Source: Winogradskyella pelagia (lineage in GTDB: Bacteria > Bacteroidota > Bacteroidia > Flavobacteriales > Flavobacteriaceae). Taken from it: a stretch of 64,000 nt of DNA. The notes below the pieces were generated by a model. The model saw only the letters and a program-made list of their open reading frames with translations. It did no database searches and was not told where the DNA came from. The DNA is taken from assembly GCF_017581965.1 (NCBI RefSeq), contig NZ_JAGEVF010000003.1:1-64000 (forward strand), in the 5' to 3' direction. A program made the translations under genes and the position numbers. Shown here piece after piece: positions 25,754 through 35,069 of the stretch. How positions within the stretch are numbered: the first letter of the stretch is position 1; each line of letters begins with the position of its first letter.

Positions 25754-27547
25754 CTATTCAAATTTCACCTCATCGATATAAATATCATGGGAAAAACCAT
25801 TGGCGGCAGCAAAAAGCACCAAGCCAGAGCGAATACAACTTAGGTCCTCACGTTTTACCCTAATTCGATACTCCTTCCATTGTGTAGTCAATTCAATATC
25901 CTCTAATATCTGGGCTGAATCGGGAAAGGGTTTTTCCTTTTTAATGAGTCCAAATCCTATTTGAGCTTTTAATCCATTATAACTTCCCTTAGCCCAAAAA
26001 CTAAAGGTTTTAGCTCCTCTAATATCATAACCACCGAGGATATCGCCCCAATCGTTAGCAGGGTCAACTAGTGCAAACCCATACCAATCTTTACTAGAAG
26101 TATAACTTATTTTAAGTGCTGTAGTACCAGAATGGACCTTGTCCGAATGATTAACATCTACAACCATGGCTTCATAATTACCCATGTAAGCCGATGGTAC
26201 ATATGGTATATTATTACCGTCGTTATATACGTAAAACGGCAAATCTACCTTTGGCACCAAAAATGGTCTTTGACGTTCTCCCTCATCAATAACATTTATA
26301 GCATCAGAACTAATGGCTAAATTAGCATTACTATCACGTGCGTAAGCATATACTTTAATACCTCCATCTACTTTTGGAAGTTCTATCTCAAAACCATTTT
26401 CTATATCACCGCGACTATTGAGCTTATTTATAGCATCGCGCCGTCTCCTGCTGCCTGCTCTATGATTATAAAAAAAATTAATCTCATCAATGCTGTCTGT
26501 TGATTTATCTACGGTTAATTCTACAGGAACCCAAGTACCACTATCAAAGCCACTTTTGGGTAATCGTAGTTCAATATTCAATAAAGGCTTTTCTGGTTTT
26601 TTCCCAGTATATGCCTCACGAATAGCCCAATATTGCGGTCGTTTCTCACCATTGACATGTGTTAATAGCCATGGTGCGGCAAATTGATTTCCATCACTAT
26701 AGTGAAAAATATATACACCCAAACAAGACGGCTTTGGTGCAATCCAATTGTTATAGCCCTCTACTATTGCATTATATTTCTCAACATCTGAAGGTTCTTT
26801 GGTAACACCAAATTCTTTAGTTTTAATATCCCATTCACCTGTCACTCCAAATTCGGTAATCACATAGGGTTTATCTATTTGTCGCTTATCTAATTCGTCT
26901 TGTAGAAGATTAGCACCAGCACCATAAACATTTAATCCATAGACATCTAAACTTGGCACATACTGCTCCCACCAATCTAAACCGAATGTCCACGCTTCTA
27001 CCGACAAAATAGGGTGCCGCTTGTCCATACCCTTTATGTCTTTACAAACGCGTTCCAAAAATTTAGAATAGGCTAGCTTTTCTTCATCAGTCTCTGTATT
27101 AAGATATACCTCGTTGCCAACTCCCCAAGCTAAAACAGCTGGATGGCCTTTAAAACGTCGTACCACATCGATAGCATTATTATACATTACCTCCATACCA
27201 TCAGCCTCTTTGAGATAATCAAAACTATCATCTGCTTCCATACCTGGCCTTCCGTGACGCATCCAAATGCCCATAAGAACTTTAATGTTGTGTCGCTCTG
27301 CAGCCTCTAACAATAATGAAGTGTTCGGACTTGTACCCCAAGTTCTGATGGTATTAACACCAATTGATTTTAAATCTTCAAAATAGGTCATGAAATTGGC
27401 AGGGTCATCGTCATAGCCAAAGGTGACTCCTTTAATATCAAAAGGCTCTTCATCCACTAGCAATTGCCATGTGTTATCAGATTTTTCAATAGTAACCTGC
27501 GAAAAAGCTAAGAAAGGCATCCAAAGCATTAACCAAAACTTTAGCAT
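25754..27547 (-). CDS. Secreted glycoside hydrolase, clan GH-A type, with C-terminal carbohydrate-binding-like domain
   Basis: This 597-residue secreted enzyme has a signal peptide (about 1-17) and a TIM-barrel domain (about 30-315) of the GH2/GH5-like clan. The retaining catalytic pair is visible: the acid/base Glu146 in WGVGNEVY and the nucleophile Glu232 in YVITEFGVTG. Aromatic residues line the site (RTWG, WTFGLDWW). A middle beta domain (about 325-415) is followed by a C-terminal jelly-roll region (about 440-597) with the look of a carbohydrate-binding module (AKTFSFWAKGSYNG). No T9SS sorting domain is present. The exact GH family and substrate, perhaps an algal or beta-glucan chain, cannot be fixed by eye. 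It stands alone, with no SusC/SusD genes around it. Confidence 0.75.
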   Translation of the reverse strand: MLKFWLMLWMPFLAFSQVTIEKSDNTWQLLVDEEPFDIKGVTFGYDDDPANFMTYFEDLKSIGVNTIRTWGTSPNTSLLLEAAERHNIKVLMGIWMRHGRPGMEADDSFDYLKEADGMEVMYNNAIDVVRRFKGHPAVLAWGVGNEVYLNTETDEEKLAYSKFLERVCKDIKGMDKRHPILSVEAWTFGLDWWEQYVPSLDVYGLNVYGAGANLLQDELDKRQIDKPYVITEFGVTGEWDIKTKEFGVTKEPSDVEKYNAIVEGYNNWIAPKPSCLGVYIFHYSDGNQFAAPWLLTHVNGEKRPQYWAIREAYTGKKPEKPLLNIELRLPKSGFDSGTWVPVELTVDKSTDSIDEINFFYNHRAGSRRRRDAINKLNSRGDIENGFEIELPKVDGGIKVYAYARDSNANLAISSDAINVIDEGERQRPFLVPKVDLPFYVYNDGNNIPYVPSAYMGNYEAMVVDVNHSDKVHSGTTALKISYTSSKDWYGFALVDPANDWGDILGGYDIRGAKTFSFWAKGSYNGLKAQIGFGLIKKEKPFPDSAQILEDIELTTQWKEYRIRVKREDLSCIRSGLVLFAAANGFSHDIYIDEVKFE

Positions 27548-27604
27548 AGCATATTGTTTTAGTTTAAAATTAAATGATTTTAATCGTAAAATCGAATATT
27601 AAAT

Positions 27605-27612
27605 TATATTTA
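27605..27612 (+). promoter_or_regulatory. Possible -7 element of rdgB
   Basis: TATATTTA lies 15 bp before the ATG at 27628 and fits the -7 pattern with one change. Confidence 0.35.
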
Positions 27613-27627
27613 GGAAAATTGTAACGT

Positions 27628-28203
27628 ATGCAAATCGTCTTCGCCACCAATAATAAAAATAAACTTAAAGAAGTTCAGGCTTTGGTCCCTAAGCATATTA
27701 AAATCTTAAGTCTATCTGATATTGGTTGTCATGAAGATATTCCCGAAACGCAATCCACTATAGAAGGTAATGCCAAGCAAAAAGCGGATTATATAAAATC
27801 CAAGTATGGCTATGATTGTTTTGCAGATGATACTGGTCTTGAAGTTGCAGTTTTAAACGGTGCTCCTAGTGTATATTCGGCACGCTACGCAGGCCCTCAA
27901 CGCAACGCAGAGGACAATACCAATAAACTTCTTTCTGAACTAGAAGATAAGACCAATCGCTCTGCTCAGTTTAAAACCGTCATTGCCTTGCATCTTAATG
28001 GTACTCTACACACATTTACTGGAATTTGTAAAGGTGAAATTACCACACAAAAACACGGAGAGAAAGGCTTTGGCTATGATCCTATTTTCCGACCTGACGG
28101 GTACATACAGACTTTTGCAGAAATGGAATTAGCATTGAAAAATAAAATTGGCCACCGTGGAAAAGCGGTGCAAAAACTTATCACTTTCTTAGAAAACACC
28201 TAA
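27628..28203 (+). CDS. rdgB: RdgB/HAM1 family non-canonical purine NTP pyrophosphatase
   Basis: This 191-residue enzyme hydrolyses dITP, ITP and XTP to the monophosphates and so keeps deaminated purines out of nucleic acids. It has the N-terminal [11 protein letters not shown], the metal-binding block [26 protein letters not shown] and the C-terminal [16 protein letters not shown] final [10 protein letters not shown] motif completes the family signature. Length is normal. It is transcribed alone, divergent from the glycoside hydrolase gene. Confidence 0.96.
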   Translation: MQIVFATNNKNKLKEVQALVPKHIKILSLSDIGCHEDIPETQSTIEGNAKQKADYIKSKYGYDCFADDTGLEVAVLNGAPSVYSARYAGPQRNAEDNTNKLLSELEDKTNRSAQFKTVIALHLNGTLHTFTGICKGEITTQKHGEKGFGYDPIFRPDGYIQTFAEMELALKNKIGHRGKAVQKLITFLENT

Positions 28204-28229
28204 TTATTATGTAGTACGGCTCAAAGCGG

Positions 28230-28364
28230 TCATTTTAAATCTTTTTTCATCTGTGTGAATCTTGGGTCATTCAAAATTTCTTTTGGATAGGCATAGTCTA
28301 AAGTAATAATAACTCCTATGTCACCTAGACGTCCTGCAATTGCGCTTACCGCATCCCAATTCAT
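28230..28364 (-). pseudogene. Small orphan ORF, probable gene fragment
   Basis: A 44-codon minus-strand frame runs from ATG at 28364 to TGA at 28230. It has protein-like composition, with GRLGDIGVIITLDYAYPKEI followed by LNDPRFTQMKKDL. The tail resembles the NDPRF(x)xLLK-type C termini of some TPR and adenylate-cyclase-like proteins. A stop codon in frame shortly upstream and a missing N-terminal part suggest a remnant rather than a full gene. It could instead be a real small protein; I see no clear promoter. Confidence 0.3.
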
Positions 28365-28467
28365 ACTTAAAGTATTTAAAAACTATCCTAGTATCAAGGT
28401 ATAAAAATATTAGACATATACTTCTAAAAAATAAAATTACCTTTTTTTTGATACCCTCGCATAAGTA

Positions 28468-28496
28468 TTGATAATCCAATTAAAAGACTATATTTG
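28468..28496 (+). promoter_or_regulatory. Promoter of the DEAD-box helicase gene
   Basis: TTG (28468-28470) and TATATTTG (28489-28496) are 18 bp apart, an excellent match to the Bacteroidota consensus. Transcription should start near 28502, leaving a leader of about 134 nt before the ATG at 28636. Confidence 0.7.
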
Positions 28497-28501
28497 CACG
28501 C

Positions 28502-28635
28502 TGAAACACTTACGATAATATGTTGTTTCTTTAAACGCCTCAGGGTGAGGCCGTGTTACCAGAAGGTTAGGTTTAGTATGTCGATTCACTTCTTATGTAA
28601 CACTACATAATATAATCGCATACAAAACATTAACA
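28502..28635 (+). promoter_or_regulatory. Long 5' leader of the DEAD-box helicase mRNA
   Basis: This stretch holds no ORF. It contains a short hairpin (CCTCA-GGG-TGAGG, about 28539-28551) and is richer in G+C there than its surroundings. Long structured leaders are common on cold-induced RNA helicase genes, so thermal or autoregulatory control is plausible. No known riboswitch motif is recognised. Confidence 0.4.
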
Positions 28636-30384
28636 ATGAGTACATTTCAAGATTTAGGTCTAAATCAAGACCTATTACAAGCTATTTCAGATTTAGGGTT
28701 TACGACACCCAGCGAAGTACAAGAAAAAGCTATTCCTATTCTACTAAATGAAGAGCAAGACTTAGTGGCTCTAGCTCAAACTGGAACAGGAAAAACAGCA
28801 GCCTTTGGCTTTCCTATGCTTCAACAAATTGATATTAACAGTCGTACAACCCAAGGACTTATTCTATCTCCAACACGTGAGCTTTGCCTACAGATTACCA
28901 ATGAGATGAAACTCTATGGTAAATACTGCAAAGGACTCAATGTAGTTGCAATTTATGGAGGTGCCAGTATTACCGAACAGGCCAATCAAATTAAAAAAGG
29001 CGCACAGGTTGTGGTGGCTACACCTGGGAGAATGAAAGACATGATTCGCCGCAAGTTGGTGGATATCTCAAAAATACAATACAGCGTTTTAGATGAGGCT
29101 GATGAAATGCTTAACATGGGATTCTACGAGGATATTACAGATATACTTTCTCATACGCCTAAAGACAAAAGCACTTGGCTGTTTTCTGCAACAATGCCGA
29201 AAGAAGTGGCTAAAATTGCAAAAGACTTTATGCATAGCCCTATAGAAATTGTTGTAGGTAATAGAAACGAAAGCACATCTCAGGTATCTCACGAATACTA
29301 TCTAGTTAATGGCCGCGATCGGTATTTAGCACTAAAGCGATTGGCAGATGCACACCCAGAAATTTTTTCAGTGGTGTTCTGTAGAACAAAACGTGATACA
29401 CAAAAAGTTGCCGAAAAGTTAATTGAAGACGGCTATAGTGCTGGTGCCTTGCATGGTGACCTCAGCCAAAACCAGCGCGACTTAGTAATGAAAGCATTTA
29501 GAAACAAGCAAATTCAAATGCTTGTTGCAACTGACGTAGCTGCAAGAGGGATAGATGTAGATGATATTACTCATGTTATCAATTACCAATTACCAGATGA
29601 AATAGAAACCTACACCCATCGCTCAGGAAGAACTGGCAGGGCTGGTAAAACAGGGATTTCAATGGTTATTGTTGCCAAAAGTGAACTCCGAAAAATCAAA
29701 TCTATTGAACGAATTATAAAAAAGGAATTTGAGCAAAAAGACATTCCTTCTGGTATGGAAATATGTCAGGTTCAACTCATGAATTTGGCCAATAAGGTGC
29801 ATAATACAAAGGTGAATCATGAAATTGATTCTTTTCTTGACAATATTAATAGTCTTTTTGAAGACACCGAAAAGGATGAACTTATTAAAAAATTCTTTTC
29901 TGTAGAATTTTCAAGATTCCATAACTATTATAAAAATGCAAAGGATCTAGGCGTATCTAGCAGTAAGGATAGCAGTACAAGAATTAGTGCTGATGAGACA
30001 CGTTTCTTCATCAATGTTGGTAAAAAGGATGGATTTGACTGGATGTCGCTAAAGGATTTCCTAAAGGCTACATTAGAATTAGGACAAGACGATGTCTTTA
30101 AAGTAGACGTTATGCCTAGTTTTTCTTTCTTTAATACAGATAAGACTATTGAAGGTAAAATCTTAGATTTTTTCAAAGATTTTACCTACCAAGGCCGTTA
30201 TATCAATGTAGAAATCACTGAAAATAAAGGTAGTGGCAGAAGTGGAAAAAGAGATCGAGGGCGCAGACGTGATGATAGCCGTGGTAAAGGAGGTAGACGA
30301 GGATTTGACGGACCAAAAGGAGGTAGAAAAAAATACTCTAAATCCAACAGTAGTGATAGACCGAGACGTTCTAGACGACGATAG
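28636..30384 (+). CDS. DEAD-box ATP-dependent RNA helicase, DeaD/CsdA-like
   Basis: This 582-residue RNA helicase should unwind RNA in ribosome assembly or mRNA decay. The motifs appear in order: Q motif (PSEVQEKAIP), motif I AQTGTGKTAA, PTRELCLQ, TPGRMKD, DEAD in VLDEADEMLNMGF, SAT (LFSATMP), and in lobe 2 FCRTKRDTQ, ATDVAARGID and HRSGRTGRAGKTG. After residue about 365 comes a linker, then a DbpA-like RNA-binding region (about 460-535) and a basic tail rich in Arg, Gly and Lys. It has a long leader and is transcribed alone, converging with the T9SS type B gene. Confidence 0.93.
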   Translation: MSTFQDLGLNQDLLQAISDLGFTTPSEVQEKAIPILLNEEQDLVALAQTGTGKTAAFGFPMLQQIDINSRTTQGLILSPTRELCLQITNEMKLYGKYCKGLNVVAIYGGASITEQANQIKKGAQVVVATPGRMKDMIRRKLVDISKIQYSVLDEADEMLNMGFYEDITDILSHTPKDKSTWLFSATMPKEVAKIAKDFMHSPIEIVVGNRNESTSQVSHEYYLVNGRDRYLALKRLADAHPEIFSVVFCRTKRDTQKVAEKLIEDGYSAGALHGDLSQNQRDLVMKAFRNKQIQMLVATDVAARGIDVDDITHVINYQLPDEIETYTHRSGRTGRAGKTGISMVIVAKSELRKIKSIERIIKKEFEQKDIPSGMEICQVQLMNLANKVHNTKVNHEIDSFLDNINSLFEDTEKDELIKKFFSVEFSRFHNYYKNAKDLGVSSSKDSSTRISADETRFFINVGKKDGFDWMSLKDFLKATLELGQDDVFKVDVMPSFSFFNTDKTIEGKILDFFKDFTYQGRYINVEITENKGSGRSGKRDRGRRRDDSRGKGGRRGFDGPKGGRKKYSKSNSSDRPRRSRRR

Positions 30385-30403
30385 GCCTAATCCCAAAAGA
30401 AAA

Positions 30404-33358
30404 CTAGCGTTTTAGAGTAAAATGACCTGTGTAAGTGGCTCCGGTTTTGGGTCGTTTAACAACAAACCAATAATCCGAAGTTGGCATTTTTTGACCATTA
30501 TAAGTACCGTCCCACCCAATTGAATTAGAACCAAACTGCGTAATTAATTTACCATAACGATCATAAATGGAAACTTCTAAATCTGGTTCTAGGGCAGCAT
30601 TGGCTATTTGCCAAGTTGGGTTATAGCTGTCGCCGTTAGGCGTAAAAAACTTTGGATAGTATAATAGAAATACATCCTCGGATACAACACCACAACCATT
30701 TTTATCTCGTACAAAAACGGTGTAATCATTTGGTAGCAACCCTGTAAATGTGTTACTATCTTGATAAAATCCGTTATCAAGAGCATATTCATACGCCCCT
30801 TCACCAGAGACAAATACAGTAATCTCATTGTTGGATTCTGTCCAATCCTGAATTTCAATATCTAAAATAGTAGCTTCACTAGACGCATCTACTGTAAAGG
30901 TTTTTGTAACAAAGCAGGTTACAGAAGGTGTAGTTTGGCTTAATGAACCGATATTCACCGTATAAATGCCAGGTTCTTCCACAAAAATAGACCTAGTCGT
31001 TTCACCCGTTGACCATAAATAGCTATCAAAACCAAAATCTGCTTCTAGTCGGAGTCGCTCACCAATACAAACCGTGGCAGTTTCATCTTCAACCATATCT
31101 GGTAATGGCACTACCGCAATTTCAAAAGATGTCGTATCGTAACAAAATGGATTGCCAGCTGGTTCAATTCTGGCATAAATGGTTTGAGGGTTAGTTTCAT
31201 TTTGAAAAAAAGCAGGTAAGGGATCTAACCCTGTATCTGCGGATATCTGGCTTAAATGGTAACTAATATTAAAGTTACCAGTCTGATTATTAATAATTTG
31301 TTCGTCCTGTGCTACTAAATTAAATTGCCCAATACCATCACCTCCCGATTCATCACAACTACTAATATCATCAGGTTGAAAGGCAATTATTTGACCTGAA
31401 ATCTCAATGGTAATTGGTGTTGTATCAAAACATTGAGAATTAAAACTGTTCTCAATTCTAGCATAGATGGTTTGAGGATTGGATATATTTTGATACGGTG
31501 ATATCATTGGGTTAGCTCCATTATTTGCATCAGTTGGATTTAGATGATAGCTTACATTAAATTCATCCTGAGACTGACCACCTAAAACAACACTATCAAA
31601 TTGTGATAGTTCAATACTCTCAGAACCATCAGGAATTTCATTGTCACAAAGTACTAATGGTGTGACTGGATTTGCAACTGGTATGGCATTAACTCTTAAG
31701 TCAAATGCAACAACAGCATTACAGGAGCCATTTTCTACATTTGAAATTAAGGCATAAATGGTTTGAGGACTTTCTGTATTGGTGAAATTTAATGGTAAAG
31801 GGTTTGTTGTCGTTAGGGCATCTTCTTCAGACAGGAAGTACTCTACATCAAAAAGCGCATTAGATTGGCCATTAAGAACCTCAGCTGTTTTGGTTGATAA
31901 ATCAAATACTTCAACACCATCTCCAGAAATATCATCGCATTGTACATAATCACCGACTGTAGTCACTATAGGAGTATCGTAAATTATAATTCTTTCATCA
32001 AAAGACTCTGTTCCTCCGGGAATGTTTATGTTAAGTGTGACGTCATAGGTCCCAGGATTAAGATAAATATGTTCTGGGCTTATTTCCGTGGAAGTATTAC
32101 CATCCCCAAAGTCCCATGCTACAGAATCAATACTCTCGTTTGTATTTATTGAGAACTTTGTTTCAACACCTGCACATGTCCCTTCAAATTCAATGCCGAC
32201 ATCAAAAAAGGATTGGATAAATGGTGGTAATCCAGCAGCAGGGAAGCGTCCACCCAAATCCACACCTCCAACAACGTAATTGGCGTTAACACCTAATTCA
32301 TTTGGATTTTCAATAACATCTAAGGAAGAAAATCCTGGTACAGAAACATACAACTTACCATCAATTCCCAATTGTAGCGCTGCAATTAAAAAATCAACTT
32401 CGTACAAAATAGTATCCGATGCTAAAATGTCTGCTGCAGTTGGTTGGGTAATATCAAACTGATGAACTCGATAAGACTGAAAAAGTGTACTGCCCCAGTC
32501 TGAAACATACAACACTTTGCTATTTGGAGAAAACTCTAGTCCATATGGACCCGTTGGTGGTGTATCAGCAGGATTATCAAAAAAAACACCGGAAAGTTCA
32601 ATTGGATTCGAAACAACACCAGTAGCCGTGTCAAAATCAAAAAGTTCTACATCACTATCAGAATTCCACTTAGCCAACGCTAATTTTTCACCGTTAGGTG
32701 ATATTTTCATATATCCTAAAGCGTGTCGAAAATCTGGCCCATGAACCGAACCTACGGCAGAAATAACGGGAGTGGTAGATACCCCAGAGTTTGAAACTAA
32801 ATAAGAAAAAAAACGGTTTGTTTCCCACTCGTGAGAAACGACCCAATAATCATTTCCATTTTGATGATCAATAGCTGTTACTTTTTCAGGAACAGGAGTT
32901 AACAACTGAATGTTTTTTAATGGAGTAATATCACCATTACCATCATTCAACGCCATATTAACTTCTGAATAGTTTAGACCATCGTCTCCACCACCAGCTG
33001 CAGCGGTAAAAATGTAATAAATGTTAGCGTTATTAGGTTTAGGAACTATGATAGCCGATTGTGTACTTGACGGACTTCCTAACAATCCTGTACCGTTTGG
33101 CGTTATATTATGGTTTCTATCCCAAACAGTAATACCATCTGTGTAGAACAATAGGCCACCTTGTCTGTTAGAAATCGTTGCGCATCCCTCTCCTGTTTGT
33201 AGTTGTCCATCTAGCAAAGCCTCAGTACCTGCAGCATTAAAGTTTAAACCGGCATTATTTCCAAAATACCAATTAGATGCCTCTTTCTGGGCAAAACTGA
33301 TTTGTATTAAACCAGACATTAAAAGCACACAACACATTATTTCTCGAAACATTTTCAT
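30404..33358 (-). CDS. PKD-containing protein with T9SS type B sorting domain
   Basis: This 984-residue secreted protein starts at the ATG at 33358. A longer frame begins at 33430 but overlaps the promoter, and only the later start gives a signal peptide (MKMFREIMCCVLLMSGLIQI...AQ). Domains: an N-terminal propeller-like region (about 25-400); a PKD domain (FSINTNESIDSVAWDFGDGN, about 410-465); three tandem repeats of about 95 residues, each with a C(D/N)-x-GDG/E start and a (N/S)PQTIYA(R/L)I strand; a short SprB-like segment; and the type B sorting domain, starting FFTPNGDSYNPTWQI and ending in the last 85 residues. T9SS should carry it to the cell surface. Adhesion or gliding is a guess. Confidence 0.85.
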   Translation of the reverse strand: MKMFREIMCCVLLMSGLIQISFAQKEASNWYFGNNAGLNFNAAGTEALLDGQLQTGEGCATISNRQGGLLFYTDGITVWDRNHNITPNGTGLLGSPSSTQSAIIVPKPNNANIYYIFTAAAGGGDDGLNYSEVNMALNDGNGDITPLKNIQLLTPVPEKVTAIDHQNGNDYWVVSHEWETNRFFSYLVSNSGVSTTPVISAVGSVHGPDFRHALGYMKISPNGEKLALAKWNSDSDVELFDFDTATGVVSNPIELSGVFFDNPADTPPTGPYGLEFSPNSKVLYVSDWGSTLFQSYRVHQFDITQPTAADILASDTILYEVDFLIAALQLGIDGKLYVSVPGFSSLDVIENPNELGVNANYVVGGVDLGGRFPAAGLPPFIQSFFDVGIEFEGTCAGVETKFSINTNESIDSVAWDFGDGNTSTEISPEHIYLNPGTYDVTLNINIPGGTESFDERIIIYDTPIVTTVGDYVQCDDISGDGVEVFDLSTKTAEVLNGQSNALFDVEYFLSEEDALTTTNPLPLNFTNTESPQTIYALISNVENGSCNAVVAFDLRVNAIPVANPVTPLVLCDNEIPDGSESIELSQFDSVVLGGQSQDEFNVSYHLNPTDANNGANPMISPYQNISNPQTIYARIENSFNSQCFDTTPITIEISGQIIAFQPDDISSCDESGGDGIGQFNLVAQDEQIINNQTGNFNISYHLSQISADTGLDPLPAFFQNETNPQTIYARIEPAGNPFCYDTTSFEIAVVPLPDMVEDETATVCIGERLRLEADFGFDSYLWSTGETTRSIFVEEPGIYTVNIGSLSQTTPSVTCFVTKTFTVDASSEATILDIEIQDWTESNNEITVFVSGEGAYEYALDNGFYQDSNTFTGLLPNDYTVFVRDKNGCGVVSEDVFLLYYPKFFTPNGDSYNPTWQIANAALEPDLEVSIYDRYGKLITQFGSNSIGWDGTYNGQKMPTSDYWFVVKRPKTGATYTGHFTLKR

Positions 33359-33427
33359 ATCAGCAATTTTGATTATGTCCTTCCTCTTTGCCGTGCTTAA
33401 ATCAAAGAAGAAACACACCCTCGTATT

Positions 33428-33435
33428 CAAAGATA
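33428..33435 (-). promoter_or_regulatory. -7 element of the T9SS type B gene
   Basis: TATCTTTG on the minus strand. It overlaps the first codon of the longest reading frame (ATG at 33430), which shows that translation must start later, at 33358. Confidence 0.6.
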
Positions 33436-33512
33436 GGGAAGTCTCCTAAAAAAGTCTTGTTAATATTAAGTCAAATGTCTTTTTACCGTTATACTAAATA
33501 GCTTAAGTTTAC

Positions 33513-33520
33513 TACCTTTG
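33513..33520 (+). promoter_or_regulatory. -7 element of the 33538 gene
   Basis: TACCTTTG matches the consensus and lies 17 bp before the ATG. Confidence 0.6.
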
Positions 33521-33537
33521 AATTGTAATACGAGTCT

Positions 33538-34338
33538 ATGCGCCATATCCTTATTTTGCTATTTTGTTTGCTTACTGCGCATAGTTATGGACAAGAAACT
33601 CAGGACCAAACAGAGCCAACAAGAGTTACAGGAACTATTATAAGTACTACCACAAACGGTCCTTTAAGCGAAGTCAATATTGTAAATATCAACCAAGTTA
33701 TAGGAACTTCTACCAATGATGACGGTGTATTTGAGATTAGGGCAAACGCCAATGATACGCTCCACTTGTCCTACCTTGGGTATAAGTCAATTAAGGTTAG
33801 AGTTACTAATGACTGGATAAAATTTGGTAACACTAAAATTGAAATGACTGAATTAGCTTTAGCGCTTGAAGAAGTCACGGTTAAAAAGCTACAACTCACA
33901 GGTTATCTAAAGGTAGATATGGCACAAGTCCCTATTCAATCTAATGAACGCTATAGAATTTCTGGATTACCAGGTCAAGGTTACGAGGCCAGACGACCAA
34001 ATGTAGCTTCTAAAGTATTAGGCGCTATTTTTAATCCTGCAGATTTTCTTTATAACATGTTTGGTAAGAAACCTAATGAGATGAAAAAACTACGCAAGAT
34101 GAAGGAGGATGATGAAATAAGGAATACCTTGGCAAAGCGCTATGATAGAGAAATGCTTATGGTTTTGCTTCAAGTAAATAAGTTTGACTTAGACGAGATT
34201 GTAAATCAATGTAACTATTCAAAGGATTTCATCAATACGGCTAACGATTTACAAATATTGGACGCCATTAGTCAATGCTACGAAGAATATAAGGTTATAA
34301 GCCGCAGTAAGAATAGAAAAAAAGGCAATAAGTCCTAG
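33538..34338 (+). CDS. Carboxypeptidase-like regulatory-domain protein
   Basis: This 266-residue exported protein has a signal peptide ending AHSYGQ. It is followed by one CarboxypepD_reg-like beta-sandwich (about 29-105: VTGTIISTTTNGPLSEVNIVN ... LHLSYLGYKSIKV). The next part, ALALEEVTVKK, resembles the region that links this domain to the plug in TonB-dependent receptors. No plug or barrel follows; the rest is helical and charged (about 150-266). It probably sits in the periplasm. Function unknown; proteins of this build are common in flavobacteria. Confidence 0.75.
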   Translation: MRHILILLFCLLTAHSYGQETQDQTEPTRVTGTIISTTTNGPLSEVNIVNINQVIGTSTNDDGVFEIRANANDTLHLSYLGYKSIKVRVTNDWIKFGNTKIEMTELALALEEVTVKKLQLTGYLKVDMAQVPIQSNERYRISGLPGQGYEARRPNVASKVLGAIFNPADFLYNMFGKKPNEMKKLRKMKEDDEIRNTLAKRYDREMLMVLLQVNKFDLDEIVNQCNYSKDFINTANDLQILDAISQCYEEYKVISRSKNRKKGNKS

Positions 34339-34374
34339 GGACGTCAACTTATATTTTTTGGTAATAGTTTATAA

Positions 34375-35025
34375 TTAACTATTGTACCTCTCCACTATCG
34401 CATAGTAATCTTTTAAGGTTTTCCTTATCCAGTCAAATTTCTTGTCGATAATTTCATCTTCAGTCAACTGCCAAGATATTTTAGACTTTCGAAGTCTTGA
34501 AGTCATTTGTTGAAGTATAATTGCCGCTGATACCGAAATATTTAAACTCTCGGTAAAACCAACCATTGGTATTTTAAGAAAGACATCTGCTCCATTGACG
34601 ACTGCATCCGAGAGGCCTTCGGTTTCCCTACCAAAGAAAAAACAGGCTTTGGAGCTTATATCGAAGGCATCTAAGTCACTATCATCAGCGTGAGGTGAAG
34701 TAGCTACGATACGATAGCCTTTATGTCTTAGATCTTCAATACAGGCCTTCGTTGTATTGTAACGATTTAAGTCCACCCATTTTTGGGCACCCATTGCTAT
34801 CTCTCGATTAATGCGTTTTCTATTTACTTCTTCAATAATATTGACTTCTTGTATGCCGAAGACATCACAAGAGCGAATGACGGCACTAGTATTATGCAAT
34901 TGATAAACATCCTCTACCGCCACGGTAAAATGTTTGGTTCTTTGAGCCAATACTGTTTTAAAGCGTTGCTTCCTGCGCTCAGTAAGATAGGATTCTAAAT
35001 GGCCTAAAAGCTCTAATTTGTGCAT
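34375..35025 (-). CDS. trmH: tRNA (guanosine-2'-O)-methyltransferase, TrmH/SpoU family
   Basis: This 216-residue SPOUT enzyme probably methylates the 2'-O of G18 in tRNA. It carries motif 1 (QLHNTSAVIRSCDVFGIQEV), motif 2 (ACFFFGRETEGLSDAVV) and motif 3 (IPMVGFTESLNISVSAAIIL). The start at 35025 (MHKLELLGHLE) is chosen over the 35040 ATG because a -7 element lies at 35030-35037. The lack of the extra N-terminal domain of rRNA enzymes supports TrmH rather than RlmB. It is divergent from the sirtuin gene. Confidence 0.88.
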   Translation of the reverse strand: MHKLELLGHLESYLTERRKQRFKTVLAQRTKHFTVAVEDVYQLHNTSAVIRSCDVFGIQEVNIIEEVNRKRINREIAMGAQKWVDLNRYNTTKACIEDLRHKGYRIVATSPHADDSDLDAFDISSKACFFFGRETEGLSDAVVNGADVFLKIPMVGFTESLNISVSAAIILQQMTSRLRKSKISWQLTEDEIIDKKFDWIRKTLKDYYAIVERYNS

Positions 35026-35029
35026 AAAC

Positions 35030-35037
35030 CAAAAATA
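35030..35037 (-). promoter_or_regulatory. -7 element of trmH
   Basis: TATTTTTG on the minus strand, only 4 bp before the trmH start codon at 35025, which predicts a leaderless mRNA. Confidence 0.5.
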
Positions 35038-35057
35038 CACATTGTGAATATATTTCC

Positions 35058-35065
35058 TAATTTTA
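35058..35065 (+). promoter_or_regulatory. Possible -7 element of the sirtuin gene
   Basis: TAATTTTA lies 4 bp before the ATG at 35070. If used, this transcript would also be leaderless. Confidence 0.4.
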
Positions 35066-35069
35066 TAGT

